Shown piece after piece: positions 52,321 to 64,000 of a DNA stretch of 64,000 nt. Position numbers and translations under genes: made by a program. Each line of letters opens with the position of its first letter. Positions within the stretch are counted from its first letter, which is position 1. The notes under the pieces are model-generated. The model ran no database searches. It was given only the letters and a program-made list of their open reading frames with translations, and was not told where the DNA came from. This DNA comes from Salvia splendens (Eukaryota; Streptophyta; Magnoliopsida; Lamiales; Lamiaceae): assembly GCF_004379255.2 (NCBI RefSeq), contig NC_056040.1:744001-808000 (forward strand), in the 5' to 3' direction.

Positions 52321-52908
52321 TAGGGCTGAGGAAAAATACCGAAATACCGGCCTTATCGTACCGAAAAAATATCGAAAATACCGAATTTTTGGTATACCGT
52401 GACTTTCGATACGGTAGATACCTTACCGAAACATTTTGGTAAGGTAACGGTATGGATTTTCAAATACCGCGGTATACCGCTGCATACCGAAATTCGGTAT
52501 ATACCGTAAACTAAGGTATATACCATAAAAATATAAGCACAATTATATATAAAATATATTTTATATATTTTTAAATTATAAAATCTATTGTGAAATATAA
52601 ATATAATTATGAATAAATTATATTTAATTTATTTTTTAAAATTATAAAATATAAATAATATTCTAAAAACTCTAATTTTCTGTTTTAATTGATGTTGAAA
52701 GTCAGGTATACCGAACTTCGGTATGGTATACCGAAAATGAGGTACGGTATCGGTATGGAAATTCGTCATACCGAAAATAAGGTATACCGAAGTTCGGTAT
52801 ACCGAAAACTTTGGTAAGGTAAATGTATGATTTTTTTGCATACCGTATTTACGGTAATGTATACGGTATGATAGTTTCGGTAAGGTATACCGTACCTACC
52901 CACCCCTA
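52321..52908. mobile_element. hAT-type MITE (588 bp) rich in GGTATACCG palindromes
   Basis: Termini TAGGGCTGAGG and, inverted, TAGGGGTGGGTAGG. A perfect 8-bp target duplication GTCACAAT lies at 52313-52320 and 52909-52916. Both subterminal regions are packed with TACCG/CGGTA and GGTATACCG words in both orientations, as expected for hAT transposase-binding sites. The AT-rich middle (about 52520-52680) has no ORF of interest. Confidence 0.93.
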
Positions 52909-52916
52909 GTCACAAT

Positions 52917-53672
52917 TAAAGAACAACCATAAAATTCCAATGTTTGTGTTTTATTACCTTTTAGATATAATCTATAGATCCAATAATAGGCCTAACTTTA
53001 CATAATTTCGTGATTAGAACTTTAAGATAATTGTTTAGTCATTTTCTGCCCAATAAAAACCCAATTGAGCATGACTAGACTAGTTTAGCTTACATTACGC
53101 ATATGCACATGCAAATCCATCCATGAGACACGCGTAATTTTACAAAAAAAAATGGTGCACCCATTATAGCTTTAGTTAATTTCAATTTTGAGAGAAGTTT
53201 AGTAATTTGTGTTTGTGATTATATAAAGTACTTAATTATTTTAGAATTAAATAGAATCGTAGTATTATAAATATACTTGTTCATTAGTAATATTTTAGTA
53301 CATATATAATTCTAGCAAAACACAATCATGCAACCTTCATAACCGAAAAAATGGCACTTAATTATTAACAAGAGAGTTTAATTACAATTATGCCTATCGC
53401 ATTTGTGCAAGTGGAGTACAAGAACAAAAACAAAGAGCATCTCTCTTTGCACCCCACCAAAATCAAAACAAAGGAAAAAAACAAAATAAAATGAGCCCCC
53501 ACCTATGATAGCAATATTATATATATATACACTTATATATAATATTAAAAAGGCAAAAATAAAAGAAAAAGAAAAACCTAGCTCATGGAGAAGGAAACCT
53601 CTCTTTCACCACTCTCACTGGATAATTAACACAATAAATGATTGATTTTCTTGATAATTCCATTGAAGACTT
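52917..53672. other. AT-rich spacer, no gene seen
   Basis: The right-hand end (from about 53580) is the 3' UTR of the minus-strand TPR gene. Confidence 0.5.
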
Positions 53673-55976
53673 TTACAGACAATCTGATTCTGCATCGGGC
53701 GAGCTCAGAGGGAAGCAAGTGTCTTCACCGCCCGTGTTCCATAAGAAATGGGCATAGTTAGCTGCATAGTATGAGTTGCTCGGCTCCGCATCAATGGCTT
53801 CCAAGTAGGTCTCCTCTGCTGCCCACAGATCGTTCCTTGCCACCCACAGGAAGTTAGCGTACTTGTTCAGTGCCTCCGCGTCCTTTGGCTCCACCTCCGT
53901 GGCTCTCTTGAAGTAGTCCTCCGCCCTATTTCAACCAAACATCGTCAGATCAAACACGAAAATCACCCATTTTCTTAGTATGAAGTAAGACCATGTTTTC
54001 TAGATTCTTGAAAATTGTATGGTCACAACATATTTTCAAGATTCTTGAATTTTTTGCAAAATGATGGAATAAGAATGCTAGAGTTTGAAGGTTCTTGACC
54101 ATTTACACAAATATTGAATGAATTAGTGGCAGAATATTAAAAGCAAACATATTTTTCCAGATTCTTGATAATTTGCACAAATATTGATTAGGACTGTTAT
54201 AGTATCAATGGCAAAAATGTAAGGTTCCTATCAGAGGGCCGGCCACCGGTGACCACACTTGTTTGGCAGCGTCTAATGCTGTCGGGATCAAGACTATAGC
54301 CTCCCCCTTAGATTTTTCAAAACTCCAAAGTCAAGACAACAAAGCACAGCCTAGAAATAAATTGCCAAATTTTGGTGATATTTTCATTTGGTGGGCTCTA
54401 AAACTCTAAGATGAGATGTTTTATCATCTTTTTTCACTCAAGAAAGACATACAAACTGCACCACACAACTTGCTATCGCCACGATAATCTCAATCCGAAT
54501 TCAGACAACAACTTCCCCACAAAAATCACACAACTTGCAACCAACAACAACCTAATTCATGAATCAGCCAAGAACAACATGGTCAAGATTACTACAAGGC
54601 TCCAATAATAATATCCCAAATCAAAACCTAATCGAACAAGGTTCATCACACAGTAAAAAACAAGAAACTGAATTCAAACACAAGGTTAAAAGGTTTGATA
54701 CATACCTGTCAAGATCCCGAACAACGAGATAGAGAAACTGAGCATAATTTGCTAGCAAAAGCGGATTGCTGGGCTCTTGAGCCAACTCCGTTTGGTACAG
54801 TAACACCATTCTCAAATATTCCGAATCATCATCCGCTTCAATCCTCGCATCAACGGGAGAAACAAATCCTTTCTTAGTTTCTTGGTCCAAATCCTCGTTC
54901 CCCATCTTGGAAGCCTCTTCCACAAGCGAATCCCACAACGTTGCTTCCTCCTCCACGCTCGAGACAGACTCCTCCCCACTAGTCCTAGACGGATTCACAA
55001 ACGAGGACACGCTACCATCAGGTGCTACGGTGCTATAATAATTCGACTCATCAAACCTCCCATCTCCCTCGGTCCCACTAGCAACAGACGGGAACTTCCC
55101 ACCCCCACCCCCGCTGCTCCCTCCAACCGAAGCTGCCTTCCCAGTCGAGGAAGACAACTTCAGTGTCTTTACAATAGATGCATCGAATTTCTGTCCCTTC
55201 TCCTCCACCACGGATACTGATAACTCCTCCGTGGTGGAAACACACATCGGTGGTGGTGCAGAGGCTATGGCTGCATTACTCGACATTGAGAAAACACTGT
55301 AGTTCGCGAGGAGTATCATCACGTACACCATCAAAGTCGGGGTAGTCGAGAAAACCTTCTGAAACAACCACACGAACGACGCGTGCATTTCCCTCTGCAC
55401 TTTGGCCACAATCCCTTGCATATCCTCGTAGTGCAAGAAATACCTCATCTGCAAGGTGTAGCTATGGAGCTCTCGGATTATAAACACCATAGACGAAAAC
55501 GACTTCTTTATCGAGCAATAGGCCGAGCCCCCAGCCACGGCGAGCCCCCTCTGCCACTGCTCATCTGCACCAGCATTGTCGAATCTAGACTCGAATTCAT
55601 CAATTTTCAAACTGGTGCTGACATTATCGTCGTCGTTGAGCTGGAATCTGAGCGCTAGCTTCTCAATTTGCTTCGAGAATTCTTCGTCGGAGAATGAATC
55701 CAAGCTGGCGGTTAGGGCTTTTCGGATCGTCCGAGCGCGGGTTCTCTTACTGCCGCCGCACGATCGGGAGCGGCGGAGTGGATTTGCGCCGAGGAATAGG
55801 GCGGATTTTCCGACGAATCGGCGGAGGAGCGATCCGTCGCCGCTGGAGAAGCTCCACCGCCGCGACGACGGGGAGGGGATGGCGGAGGCCAGTGTCTGGG
55901 AGCAAGACGGCGGCGATTGGGGGAGTGACGGCTGCGGCCACCGCAGTGAAGCTGCTGGAGCTACTTTCAATACCAT
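53673..55976 (-). CDS. TPR-like protein, unknown function
   Basis: Two exons, 54706-55976 and 53673-53925, give 1524 bp and 507 residues. The splice is AG|G in phase (RDLD-R-AEDYFKRA), with GT donor and AG acceptor. The N-terminus is Ser/Pro/Arg-rich and could be an organellar targeting peptide (inference). The middle has a hydrophobic stretch TPTLMVYVMILLANYSVF (about residues 217-235), a possible membrane segment, followed by a low-complexity SSGGGGG region. The C-terminus has tetratricopeptide-like helices: PSNPLLLANYAQFLYL, PKDAEALNKYANFLWVA and PSNSYYAANYAHFLWNTGG. It belongs to a conserved plant family annotated only as TPR-like superfamily. I know no function. The single intron (53926-54705) is 780 bp. 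Confidence 0.88.
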
Positions 55977-58900
55977 AATTCAATTGAAATCAAACGAGGA
56001 ATCGAGAGGGAAAAAGGAGCTAAACCAAAAAAAATAAAACTTTTTTCAGAAAAAAAAAATCTCGTTGATTCGAATCAGGAAAAAGGGCAGAATCCGTCAA
56101 TCCCTAAATTTCAGTTGCGCTCAGCTCAAACACAAATCCCTACAAAATGAAAAGGAGAGAAAACAATCAAATTGAAGTTGAAATGAATCAAAAGCAATCA
56201 TTCCCATTTCTTATAATCATTTCATTTCCATACGCAAACACAGCCATTAAAAACGGATCAAGGCTACACATTCCGAGATGAATCGCATAAACCAATTTAC
56301 TAAAGCTTCGAAGAGGCAGAAAAAGTCACCGGAAATAGGACGAGGGCCGTTGCTTTGCTTATCAAGAATGAAGAGAATGGGAGCGAAGGCCTTTAAATAC
56401 AGCAGGAAAATGGAAAAACAAACACTAAAAACACAGCTTGGAAAAATCTTGGGGGCAGAACCGTCCAACACAGCTAGAGAGAGACTGTAAGTACGAACGT
56501 TCACAAAGAATCTGACCGTATTTTTTGTACAAATACTACTATTGATTTAAGACACTGTGGTGGGTCCATACGTCTGATTTTTCCTCAAGTTTATTTGAGA
56601 AAAAAGTATGTAGGAGTATTAAATATCTTCTACCAGTGGAGTACTTTATTTTAAACGGTAATATCTACAAAATACATTTACATATTTCTTGTATAGCATC
56701 TTCAATTTCAAACTCCCAAAATAGAATGTTCCATTTTAGTTACTATAATCATATGCCCAGAATTAAAGTTGTAAGAAAAGAGAAAAAAGAATTGAACTTT
56801 TTATTATAAAATACTCTGTTTTTCCTTTTCAATTTATTTGCCACGTTTAATTGATTTTAATAATCTGATAACAAAGTTGGTAGAATTTACCATATAGTGT
56901 TCTGCGCTGGAATAAACAGGAACATTGTTATTAGTATTAGTTAAAAAATGGAACATTTATATTTATATATTTATTCATGTAACAACATACTTGCTATTAT
57001 AATAAGAAAATATCTGATCCTTAACTAACTTCAGTTCAGAATTTAATGTGAGAGTTCAAAAGTTAAACTTTAGGTATAACTAACCATATTATTGAAAGAA
57101 GTATGGATCGATTCACAGTCTAATTAATGGTTAATTAGATCTCAATTAAAGTTCTTATTATAGCAAGCATGTAATCATAATATATATTTAAATATAAAAA
57201 AATAAAATCTTATACACATGATGCTAATTAAGTATTTGACCGATGAATACCTAATAATTTCGAAAGGACTATTGATCTCAGTAGCTTTATTGGACAAAAA
57301 AAGGAAACATACTAGTGTAAAATGTCATAAATTTTAAATTTCAGCTATTGTGTAGTATTTCAGTCACAATCAATTTTACTAAAATCATTTTCCAAAGTTG
57401 AATTATGTAATATGATCGGCTGTTCGAACGGCAAATTCTCATCCGTTCTTTTTTTAACCCTCTTTGGTTACAGTTGGTTACAACTTACAACTGGTGCATT
57501 CGTTTTAATTTGTCTTTTTCAATTATTAATAAATAGATAATATTAATACTGACGGGTAGTATCAATCAATTTGTTTTTAATATAAATTAATCATATTTTT
57601 AAATCATGTATTTATCTGGTTTTTATCTAATTAAAATTAATAAAAATTATGAAAAACTAGTAATACTATAATTTTCTAAAATTCTTATGATCATCTTTAC
57701 ATATTAAGTACTACTATTATTTTTATTTTTATTACAATTCAAACTATCATTTTTTAGTGTTATTGTTTTTAATACTCTTTTTTTTGTTCTCAATTAATGA
57801 GTTATTTAGCAATTATAATTTTTAAAATTAATTAAGAATCGTACTTTATGGTATAACATATTATTATCATTATCATTATTATTATTGTCATTATTTCAAT
57901 TAATAACTTAATTAGAAATAATGATTTAATTAATTAAGTTTTGTTGATTTATAGGAATTGTAGTGAAACACGAATACACGATGATAAGTAATTGAAGTTT
58001 GAAGAAGTATTGAAAGCCAACGTTGTGGTTTTATCGTTGGCATAATTTATGTTACAAACAATCATATACTGCAACTTTTCATATTAAATTGAAGTTAAAA
58101 TACGCGTATAGTTTCAACTTGCAAACTTTAATTAATAAGCGATATATGTCGAATCAAATGATGATAGATTTTTTCATGGAAACCTTGATATTAATTCATA
58201 TATCTGGAATATATCTTATTTAAGATTATTAAAATAAATTCTGGATCTGGGTATACATTAATAAAATATCTAAAATGATTTTATGGATCGGAACTTGAGA
58301 AATAGAGATATGATTATTTATAAAGCAATGGCAGCAAATGAAATGGCCTTCATATCGGTGAAAGATGGAGTTAGATAAAGAAATGATTATTTTATGAAAA
58401 TATTCCCTTTCTTGTCTCTACTTCAATGTCCATTGGTTGCAACTTTCCCCTCAACAAAATCTACTTAGCCAATAATTTCCCACACTCACAGCTAATTATC
58501 TAGTAGCTACTCTTTTATAATGACAATCATCATTCTGTTTATTACATGACATTACGAATGTGTAATTTATTTTATTTCTTTAAATATATAACAACGCTTT
58601 CAACGTGACATACTTGATATTTTGAAAGTGAATTTATCTTTTTTTAGGAATTGAAAGTTAATACCTATTAGTCTCTATTGCAATCATTATTCATTATGAT
58701 TATGCATAATTCCATATATCACGAATTAATATGTTAGCTAGGCGTGGGGTAGTAATTTAAGCTTAAAAGATTGAAGATAGCTAAGATACTTTTTCGAGTT
58801 AAATAAATGTTAATAGTAGTTTTTTTGGAAAATAATTATATCATGTGAGTATTGCAAGTTTGTAAAATTATGTATATAAATACTTATGGGTCCTAGCTAA

Positions 58901-60142
58901 TCTCCAGTTTGGGTACATAAAATATTTAGTAGATCCACAAAATATTTGTTATGGAACTATTCTAGTATGCTGCTAGCAGTAAAACTTCTTCTCAAATAAA
59001 TTCAAATATAATTCGGTAAACGACGGAAATATAGGACCATTTAGGATGAAAGAATGCATTTTGCCAATAGTTAATACACACATATTTACACATATGACAT
59101 GATAGTTATAGACGAACAAATATCGTACGTCCATTCATCTCCCTACTAGTTGACAATTTTATTTGATTAAGTTTCATGCAATATATTTACTCTTATTGCA
59201 AATTTGCAAGTGAATTGAATCGATGTCACGTGATAAATATAGACAATTAAATTACTTACAATGAGCATCTTAAAGAGTCAAGTAAATGGACTTAAACAAT
59301 TATTTAGAAAGTATAATTCAAATCGCTAAGATTATTTTTTTTGCCCCTTATGAAGATCTACTAATTGGGTAAGTACTCCCTCCATCAAACGTTGAAGTAG
59401 TTATTTTTTTAATAAAAATATATAAAAGAATGACTCACACTCTATTAACGTTTTCTATTTATTTTTATACATTTCTTCAAAACCGAATCAAATTAAAATG
59501 AGATGGGTGAATGAAAATCAGTAATTTTCAATGGGAAATGGCTTAAGTTCACATCTCACCGTTGCTATGTTAGCATAATTTGTTACACTAGTTTTCAATA
59601 AAGTTTCTCTGTCATGATATGCAAATTGTTTCACATGAACTGAATTTGTGCAATATACACATCGATCAATAGTTATGACTAAAGGTTTAAATTATTTAGT
59701 AATATATTATTAAATTTTATAGTATTTATTTATGATAGTTGTAGTTGCTGGATTTAACGGCCCAAAATGAAAGTGAAGAATGCAGCCCATAATTGGAGAT
59801 GATGTGGGCCCTCCCTCGTCGACATGATAACGGTTACCCTAGATTGATAGCAACACCAAAAACTGTCCTAGTTCATATGGAGTATTTTGTACAAAACAAA
59901 ATCTCATTATGGCCACTAATAATGCCATTGCATTGCGATGATACCGATCGTTGATTTATGTAGGGTTCGGTTGGGTCTTGATTGACTCTAATGTTAGTCC
60001 ATGAAGGATAGAAAACTATACTAACTAAATTCGATCTTTGGAGTTGATGTGATTCCACAGTGCAACGTCTTTATCTATAGGGGTTGAGTTCACTCCATTC
60101 TATCAAGTATCAACCTTGTGATGAAGTAATATATTCAAAATA

Positions 60143-60188
<46 letters not shown>

Positions 60189-61153
60189 TATGATGATTTG
60201 ACAAAAAATGCTTCTATTGTGTTTTTTTGTCTCGTTTAATATTTTCGTGATCAAGCTAAGGGGATTGATAGGTATAATGTTGTTGCTGGACTAGATTTTG
60301 AGGATAGTTTTGTAAGAATAATTTGATTTAAATAAAGTTAAATACGCATTTAGTTTTAGTTTTTGGATTTTCAGGGTTAAATTTCGGCAAAGCCATCAAC
60401 CCCTTGGGATGGGCTGCTGCCTGCTAGAATATCTAATAAGTGTGCGCATAATGGCATGTTTCTTTTAGGCCCAAAATTTGCTTGTGCTTAGTTTTCTCCA
60501 ATAAAGAGTGCTCTAAAAATTAAAAGATAGAAGCAACTATAGAAAGGGGTAAATCAAAACCAAAAGTGTAAATGATATGGACTATTATATCGAAGATACA
60601 TAGACTATGAACATTTTCTAACTCCATAACACATGATGAACCCACGACCACTTCTCCGTCATGATCACGACTGGCTCGTATTATTTCGCTCTAACTCTAC
60701 CGCAGTCCGCAGCCCAAGCCCACATCTAAGGTATCTTTTGTCGCCTTTTTTAATCTAATGATCTCCTGGTTTTGTGCCTTGTATGACTTGTTGAATGTCT
60801 TCTGCAGTTTCACCGTCGACTACGTTCTTATTTAATCCGCAAACTATAATGCATAACATAAAACTCGTTAATTTTGGAGTATATGTTTTTATTCTCACTA
60901 AAAGATTACCAATATGATTTTTATTTGCGTATATCATCAATAGAAATATCTCACCGCCAAGCTCATAAATTAGAAAAAAACAAACAAACAAACAAAAAAT
61001 ACTAACAAACAAAAAGACCGTACAAAATTGCAGAAAATATCTTACTCGCCAATAAAATTAGTGCGACTTCTCCACATAAAATATCTTCTTCTTCTTCTAA
61101 AACACACATATCACATTTCACCGATCATATCAGCTCAAATCCGGAGTGAGAAA
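55977..61153. other. Long AT-rich intergenic region
   Basis: The first roughly 550 bp contain the leader/promoter side of the TPR gene (CT-rich stretch near 56470-56490). The rest has only short ORFs with no domains. An (ATT)n microsatellite lies at about 60144-60183. A half MITE end TACTCCCTCCATCAAACG occurs at about 59374. The last ~130 bp hold CT-rich leader sequence of the MEE59-like gene (CTTCTTCTTCTT at about 61087). Confidence 0.5.
60144..60183. repeat. (ATT)n microsatellite
   Basis: About 13 uninterrupted ATT units in AT-rich spacer; likely polymorphic. Confidence 0.9.
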
Positions 61154-63010
61154 ATGGAGTACGTGAGGCCGAACCGCAGCGACGTCCATTTGAGCGGAGA
61201 GGAGGCGGCGAAGGTAGAGGCGGCTGTTCGCGAGCGCTTCGACGAGGCGGCGCCGAAGCGCCACACCAAGCCTCAGCGGAGCGACCACTCCGCCGTTTAC
61301 ACCGACGCTCTCTCATCCGACGACGGAGTTATTGCTGAGTATGCTCAGTTCCAGCTGCTCGAGAAGGATACTGAGGTTAGTTTTGAATTTCGATGTGCTG
61401 TAGATTTAGAAATTAGAATGTGAGTTTTGTGATGGAAGGATTTCTCAAGTTTGATCGATAATTAGAGTTTGCTGCTTCTCGATCTGAGTTTCTATTACGA
61501 TATATCTGCCAAAACTCACTGAATTTAACAATTGGCATGAGATTATGAGCAGTGCTCTCCCTCACTTGGTGAATTTCACTGTATGTGATGTTTTGTTTAA
61601 TTGTGCACAGCATGTGTCTAGAATAAACACACTCTGTCCTGAATTTTGTTAGTTATATGGTGGTTTTGCAAGTTGAATTCATAGTTATCGAGCAAATTAT
61701 AGGTCGATTGATTCGGAATACTGATTTTGGGACATGATTTCTTCATGTATTGCAGAAATTGGATTACTCTGGAGGCAAACCTGATGAAGAATTTACAGAA
61801 ACTGAGTATTACAAGGACCTCAACTGCGTTGACAAGCAGCATCACACGGTAAAAATCAACTCCTTCACACTTCAATTCAATCAAAATTTAGTTCTACGTA
61901 CCTTGATTATGGGTGTTAGATATCCTAGTGAATTTTGATTTTAGCTCTATCGAAGTAGATACTAATATCCTGTTAAAAAACTGGTGAATGAGTGTAAATG
62001 AGTGTAAAGAGACAAAAAAACAAATATTCATCTGCATATCTCAATACAACCACAATGTCTATTTACTATAAACACACATTTGATAAAGACACTAAAAATG
62101 AATATAGGAAAATCAAGAAGTTCAGCAAATCATCTATCTCTCACTTTGATCCATTTCGAGGTCTTGGTTTTATGACATACTGAAAATCCAAGTGGACTAA
62201 TTAATTATCATGTAAAAAAACTGGTCAATTGTTGGTTCTTGAGTAATGAAATTGTTGAAGTGTTGAAATGATAAAAAAACAAATATTCATCTGCATATCT
62301 CAAGACAATCACAATGTCTATTTACTATGAACACACATTTGATGAAGAAACTAGACACGAAGATAGTAAAATCAAGAATTTCAGCAAATAGTCCATCTCT
62401 TAAGTTAGTCCATTTTGGATTCCTGGTATTTTGACAGACTGGAACAGGGTTCACAGTCTATTTACTATGAACACATATTTGGTATTTTGATCAAGAAACT
62501 AAAAATGAAGAGTAAAATCAAGAATTTCAGCAAATAATCCCTCTCTTACTTTGGTCCATATCGAATTATTGGCATTTTGACAGACTGAAACAGGGTTCAC
62601 ATTGTATATTTACTATGAACAAACATTTTGGTCAAGAAACTAAAAAAATGAATATAGTAAAACCAAATAATTTCAGCAAATTCCCTCTCTTACTTTGATC
62701 CATTTTGAATTCTTGGTATTTTGGCAGACTGGAACAGGGTTCATAAAAATGGAGAACACAAATGAGAAGGACTTCAGCATAGCAGGTGAAACCACAACAG
62801 AATGCCACGCCTCAAGCAAGGGGAACCCTGCTACTAATGACTGGATTCCATCCCCTTCAACTGAGGTAACTCATCATACGATCTCCATTCTCGATTCATC
62901 TTTGTGTAGCTCGTGTGCACGTTTCCAGTACTCATTTTCTTGATCACCAACATGACTGCTCCTTTTAGGTGGATTTCACAAGTGATAAGCCCAGTAGGAG
63001 TGACTGCTGA
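61154..63010 (+). CDS. MEE59: MEE59-like small conserved plant protein
   Basis: Four exons, 61154-61375, 61756-61848, 62728-62865 and 62969-63010, total 495 bp and 164 residues. All introns are GT-AG and phase 0. The protein starts MEYVRPNRSDVHLSGEEA. It contains APKRHTKPQRSDHSAVY, EFTETEYYKDLNCVDKQHHT, TGTGFIKME, ASSKGNPATNDWIPSP and a terminal DFTSDKPSRSDC. From memory it matches Arabidopsis MATERNAL EFFECT EMBRYO ARREST 59, a small hydrophilic protein whose biochemical role is not established. No signal peptide or membrane segment is visible. Intron 2 (61849-62727) contains tandem copies of its own 3' end, including the exon 3 start. Confidence 0.88.
62010..62740 (+). repeat. Tandem duplications of the intron 2/exon 3 junction
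   Basis: At least four related copies (about 62010-62180, 62270-62455, 62456-62595, 62597-62745). Shared words are ACAATGTCTATTTACTATGA, ACACATTTGAT.AAGAAACTA, ATCAAGAATTTCAGCAAAT, CTCTCTTACTTTG.TCCAT and TTGACAGACTGGAACAGGGTTCA. The last copy contains the true exon 3 acceptor (TTGGCAG|ACTGGAACAGGG). Confidence 0.85.
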
Positions 63011-63594
63011 CTTGTGGTTTGATCATTGCATTTGGTGTGGATGTGTTTGGAGTTTGAATCATGGATTCGAGTTGAAGGAGCGTTTTGATGGATTACAGTG
63101 ATTTGGCTTTGAGTGATGTGTGTATTTGTTGGATTAGATTCTTGCCCTTGTAATATTACTCCTAATATATTCCATTTCTGAAGTCAGTTAGGAAATGTGT
63201 TGCAGTTACTTAGTTGGCTGAGCAATTTGTGTGTCATTATGCCATTTGTGTGTTAAATAACTTAATTTAACCAAATACTTAGTACTATTTAATTTACATG
63301 GTAATATGGAGCAATATTTGTTTCGTCGTTCACCGTTGCATATCAGGTTAGAAAGGCCTATATCCGTGCTGATGTTTAAGAACACATTTTATAGCTTTGT
63401 TAGTAGGAATTTTCAAAATAAAATAATCAACACATATAAATTTCAAGTATAAAATATTTTTATTAGATTTTCTTGATATTAATCTAAAAGAGTAACAAAG
63501 ATTGAAAATTAATTATTTAATTAATTAAAGCTTTGACATAAAACAAAGTCCTAATTATCAAATTTAATAAAATAAATAATACTCGTACAACTTA
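63011..63594. other. MEE59-like 3' UTR and spacer
   Basis: 3' UTR-like sequence to about 63180, then AT-rich spacer up to the TTA target site (63592-63594) of the next transposon. No gene is seen. Confidence 0.5.
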
Positions 63595-64000
63595 GGCCAT
63601 CCGCATCGCGTCTCGATGCTGTCTCTATCTCGTCTCGGAGAGACGAGACATCGATGCAGCCAACCATCTCGGTCTCGTCTCGGGGGGCGTCTCGGCCCGG
63701 AGGGTGGCGTGGTGAGACGTCTCGCCACGCGCCAGCGCCACGTGGCGAGCGCTGGCGCTAGGCGTGACGCCCACTCGCCGGCCCGCGAGTGGGCGTCGTC
63801 ATGCTGACGCGATAAATAATTTTTTTTTAAATTCAATTTTAATAAAAATAAATAAAAACGGTAATAATTTTTTTTATTTTTTATTCTATAAATACTTATC
63901 TTTCACTCTCATTATACACACAAACACACATCTATTCTTCTCAATTCATCTATCTTTTCTCTCCAATTTTCATCTCATCTCTCCAATTTTCATCTCAAAA
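63595..64000 (+). mobile_element. PIF/Harbinger element, 5' part only (cut by window end)
   Basis: It begins GGCCATCCGCATCGCGTCTC right after TTA. The start resembles the terminus GAGCACCCGCAACGCG of the element at 27308-28156. It has the same GC-rich 5' layout, including the hairpin GACGCCCACTCGC...GCGAGTGGGCGTC (about 63769-63797) followed by GTCATGCTGACGCGATAAATAA. An AT-rich tract and a TATAAATACT box then lead to a CT-rich leader. The window ends before any transposase ATG. Confidence 0.75.
63886..63895 (+). promoter_or_regulatory. TATA box of the Harbinger element
   Basis: TATAAATACT in a stretch also conserved, inverted, at about 27795-27805 in the other element. It is followed by a leader rich in CA/CT, so this is the likely core promoter of the transposase gene. 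Confidence 0.45.

Noticed and set aside
54225..54310. GC-rich patch in the TPR-gene intron as a small exon
   Set aside because: The flanking exons already join in phase. The patch has no acceptor/donor pair that keeps the frame.
55576..56037. 153-codon plus-strand ORF
   Set aside because: Antisense to exon 1 of the TPR-like gene. No family resemblance, and it extends into the upstream region.

Overview
This is plant nuclear DNA, very probably from a core eudicot. Genes have many short introns with GT-AG borders. The spacers are AT-rich and hold MITEs, Harbinger, hAT, SINE, Copia and Gypsy elements. A Lamiales (mint-family type) source is my guess from the general look only.

Layout. 1-863: the gag start, primer site and 5' LTR of a minus-strand Gypsy element cut by the window edge. 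About 1540-6110: a degenerate TraB-family gene (minus) that carries an inverted partial copy of itself, flanked by repeated promoter-like blocks. 6342-6551: a small fragment with the ARLMGLD motif. 9044-12410 (minus): a complete 8-exon ER-type omega-3 fatty acid desaturase (FAD3). 12734-15781: a SINE, tandem repeats and a MITE with a nested small LTR. 16250-24767 (minus): a complete 23-exon bifunctional 6-phosphofructo-2-kinase/fructose-2,6-bisphosphatase with an N-terminal starch-binding domain. 25338-28156: a Harbinger transposon with three nonsense codons, next to a deletion derivative of a second Harbinger family. 28592-29160: two Stowaway-like MITEs.

29937-34648 (plus): a 9-exon phosphoinositide-specific phospholipase C. 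35587-38192 (plus): a secretory-pathway cyclophilin. 39260-40104 (plus): ribosomal protein eL32. 40274-40855: a 582-bp Harbinger deletion derivative with a TTA target duplication. 41318-43930: a broken Copia element (minus). 43931-51884: a pentatricopeptide-repeat (PPR) gene remnant split by a very young Tat-lineage Gypsy element (44149-51677) whose two 671-bp LTRs differ at one position. 52008-52908: two hAT-type MITEs with perfect 8-bp target duplications. 53673-55976 (minus): a two-exon TPR-like protein. 56000-61150: AT-rich spacer. 61154-63010 (plus): a small MEE59-like protein. 63595 to the end: the 5' part of another Harbinger element.

The host genes are unrelated housekeeping or metabolic genes and form no pathway cluster: FAD3 makes linolenate in the ER, the kinase/phosphatase sets cytosolic fructose-2,6-bisphosphate, and PLC acts in lipid signalling. 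The points most worth a second look are: the leaky-type stop context (UAG CAA UCA) between gag-protease and reverse transcriptase in the Tat element; the self-inverted TraB locus; duplicated decoy splice acceptors in the MEE59-like gene; and a GC-AG intron in PLC. Exon borders were read by eye from splice sites, reading phase and known family sequences. No alignment or database search was run.
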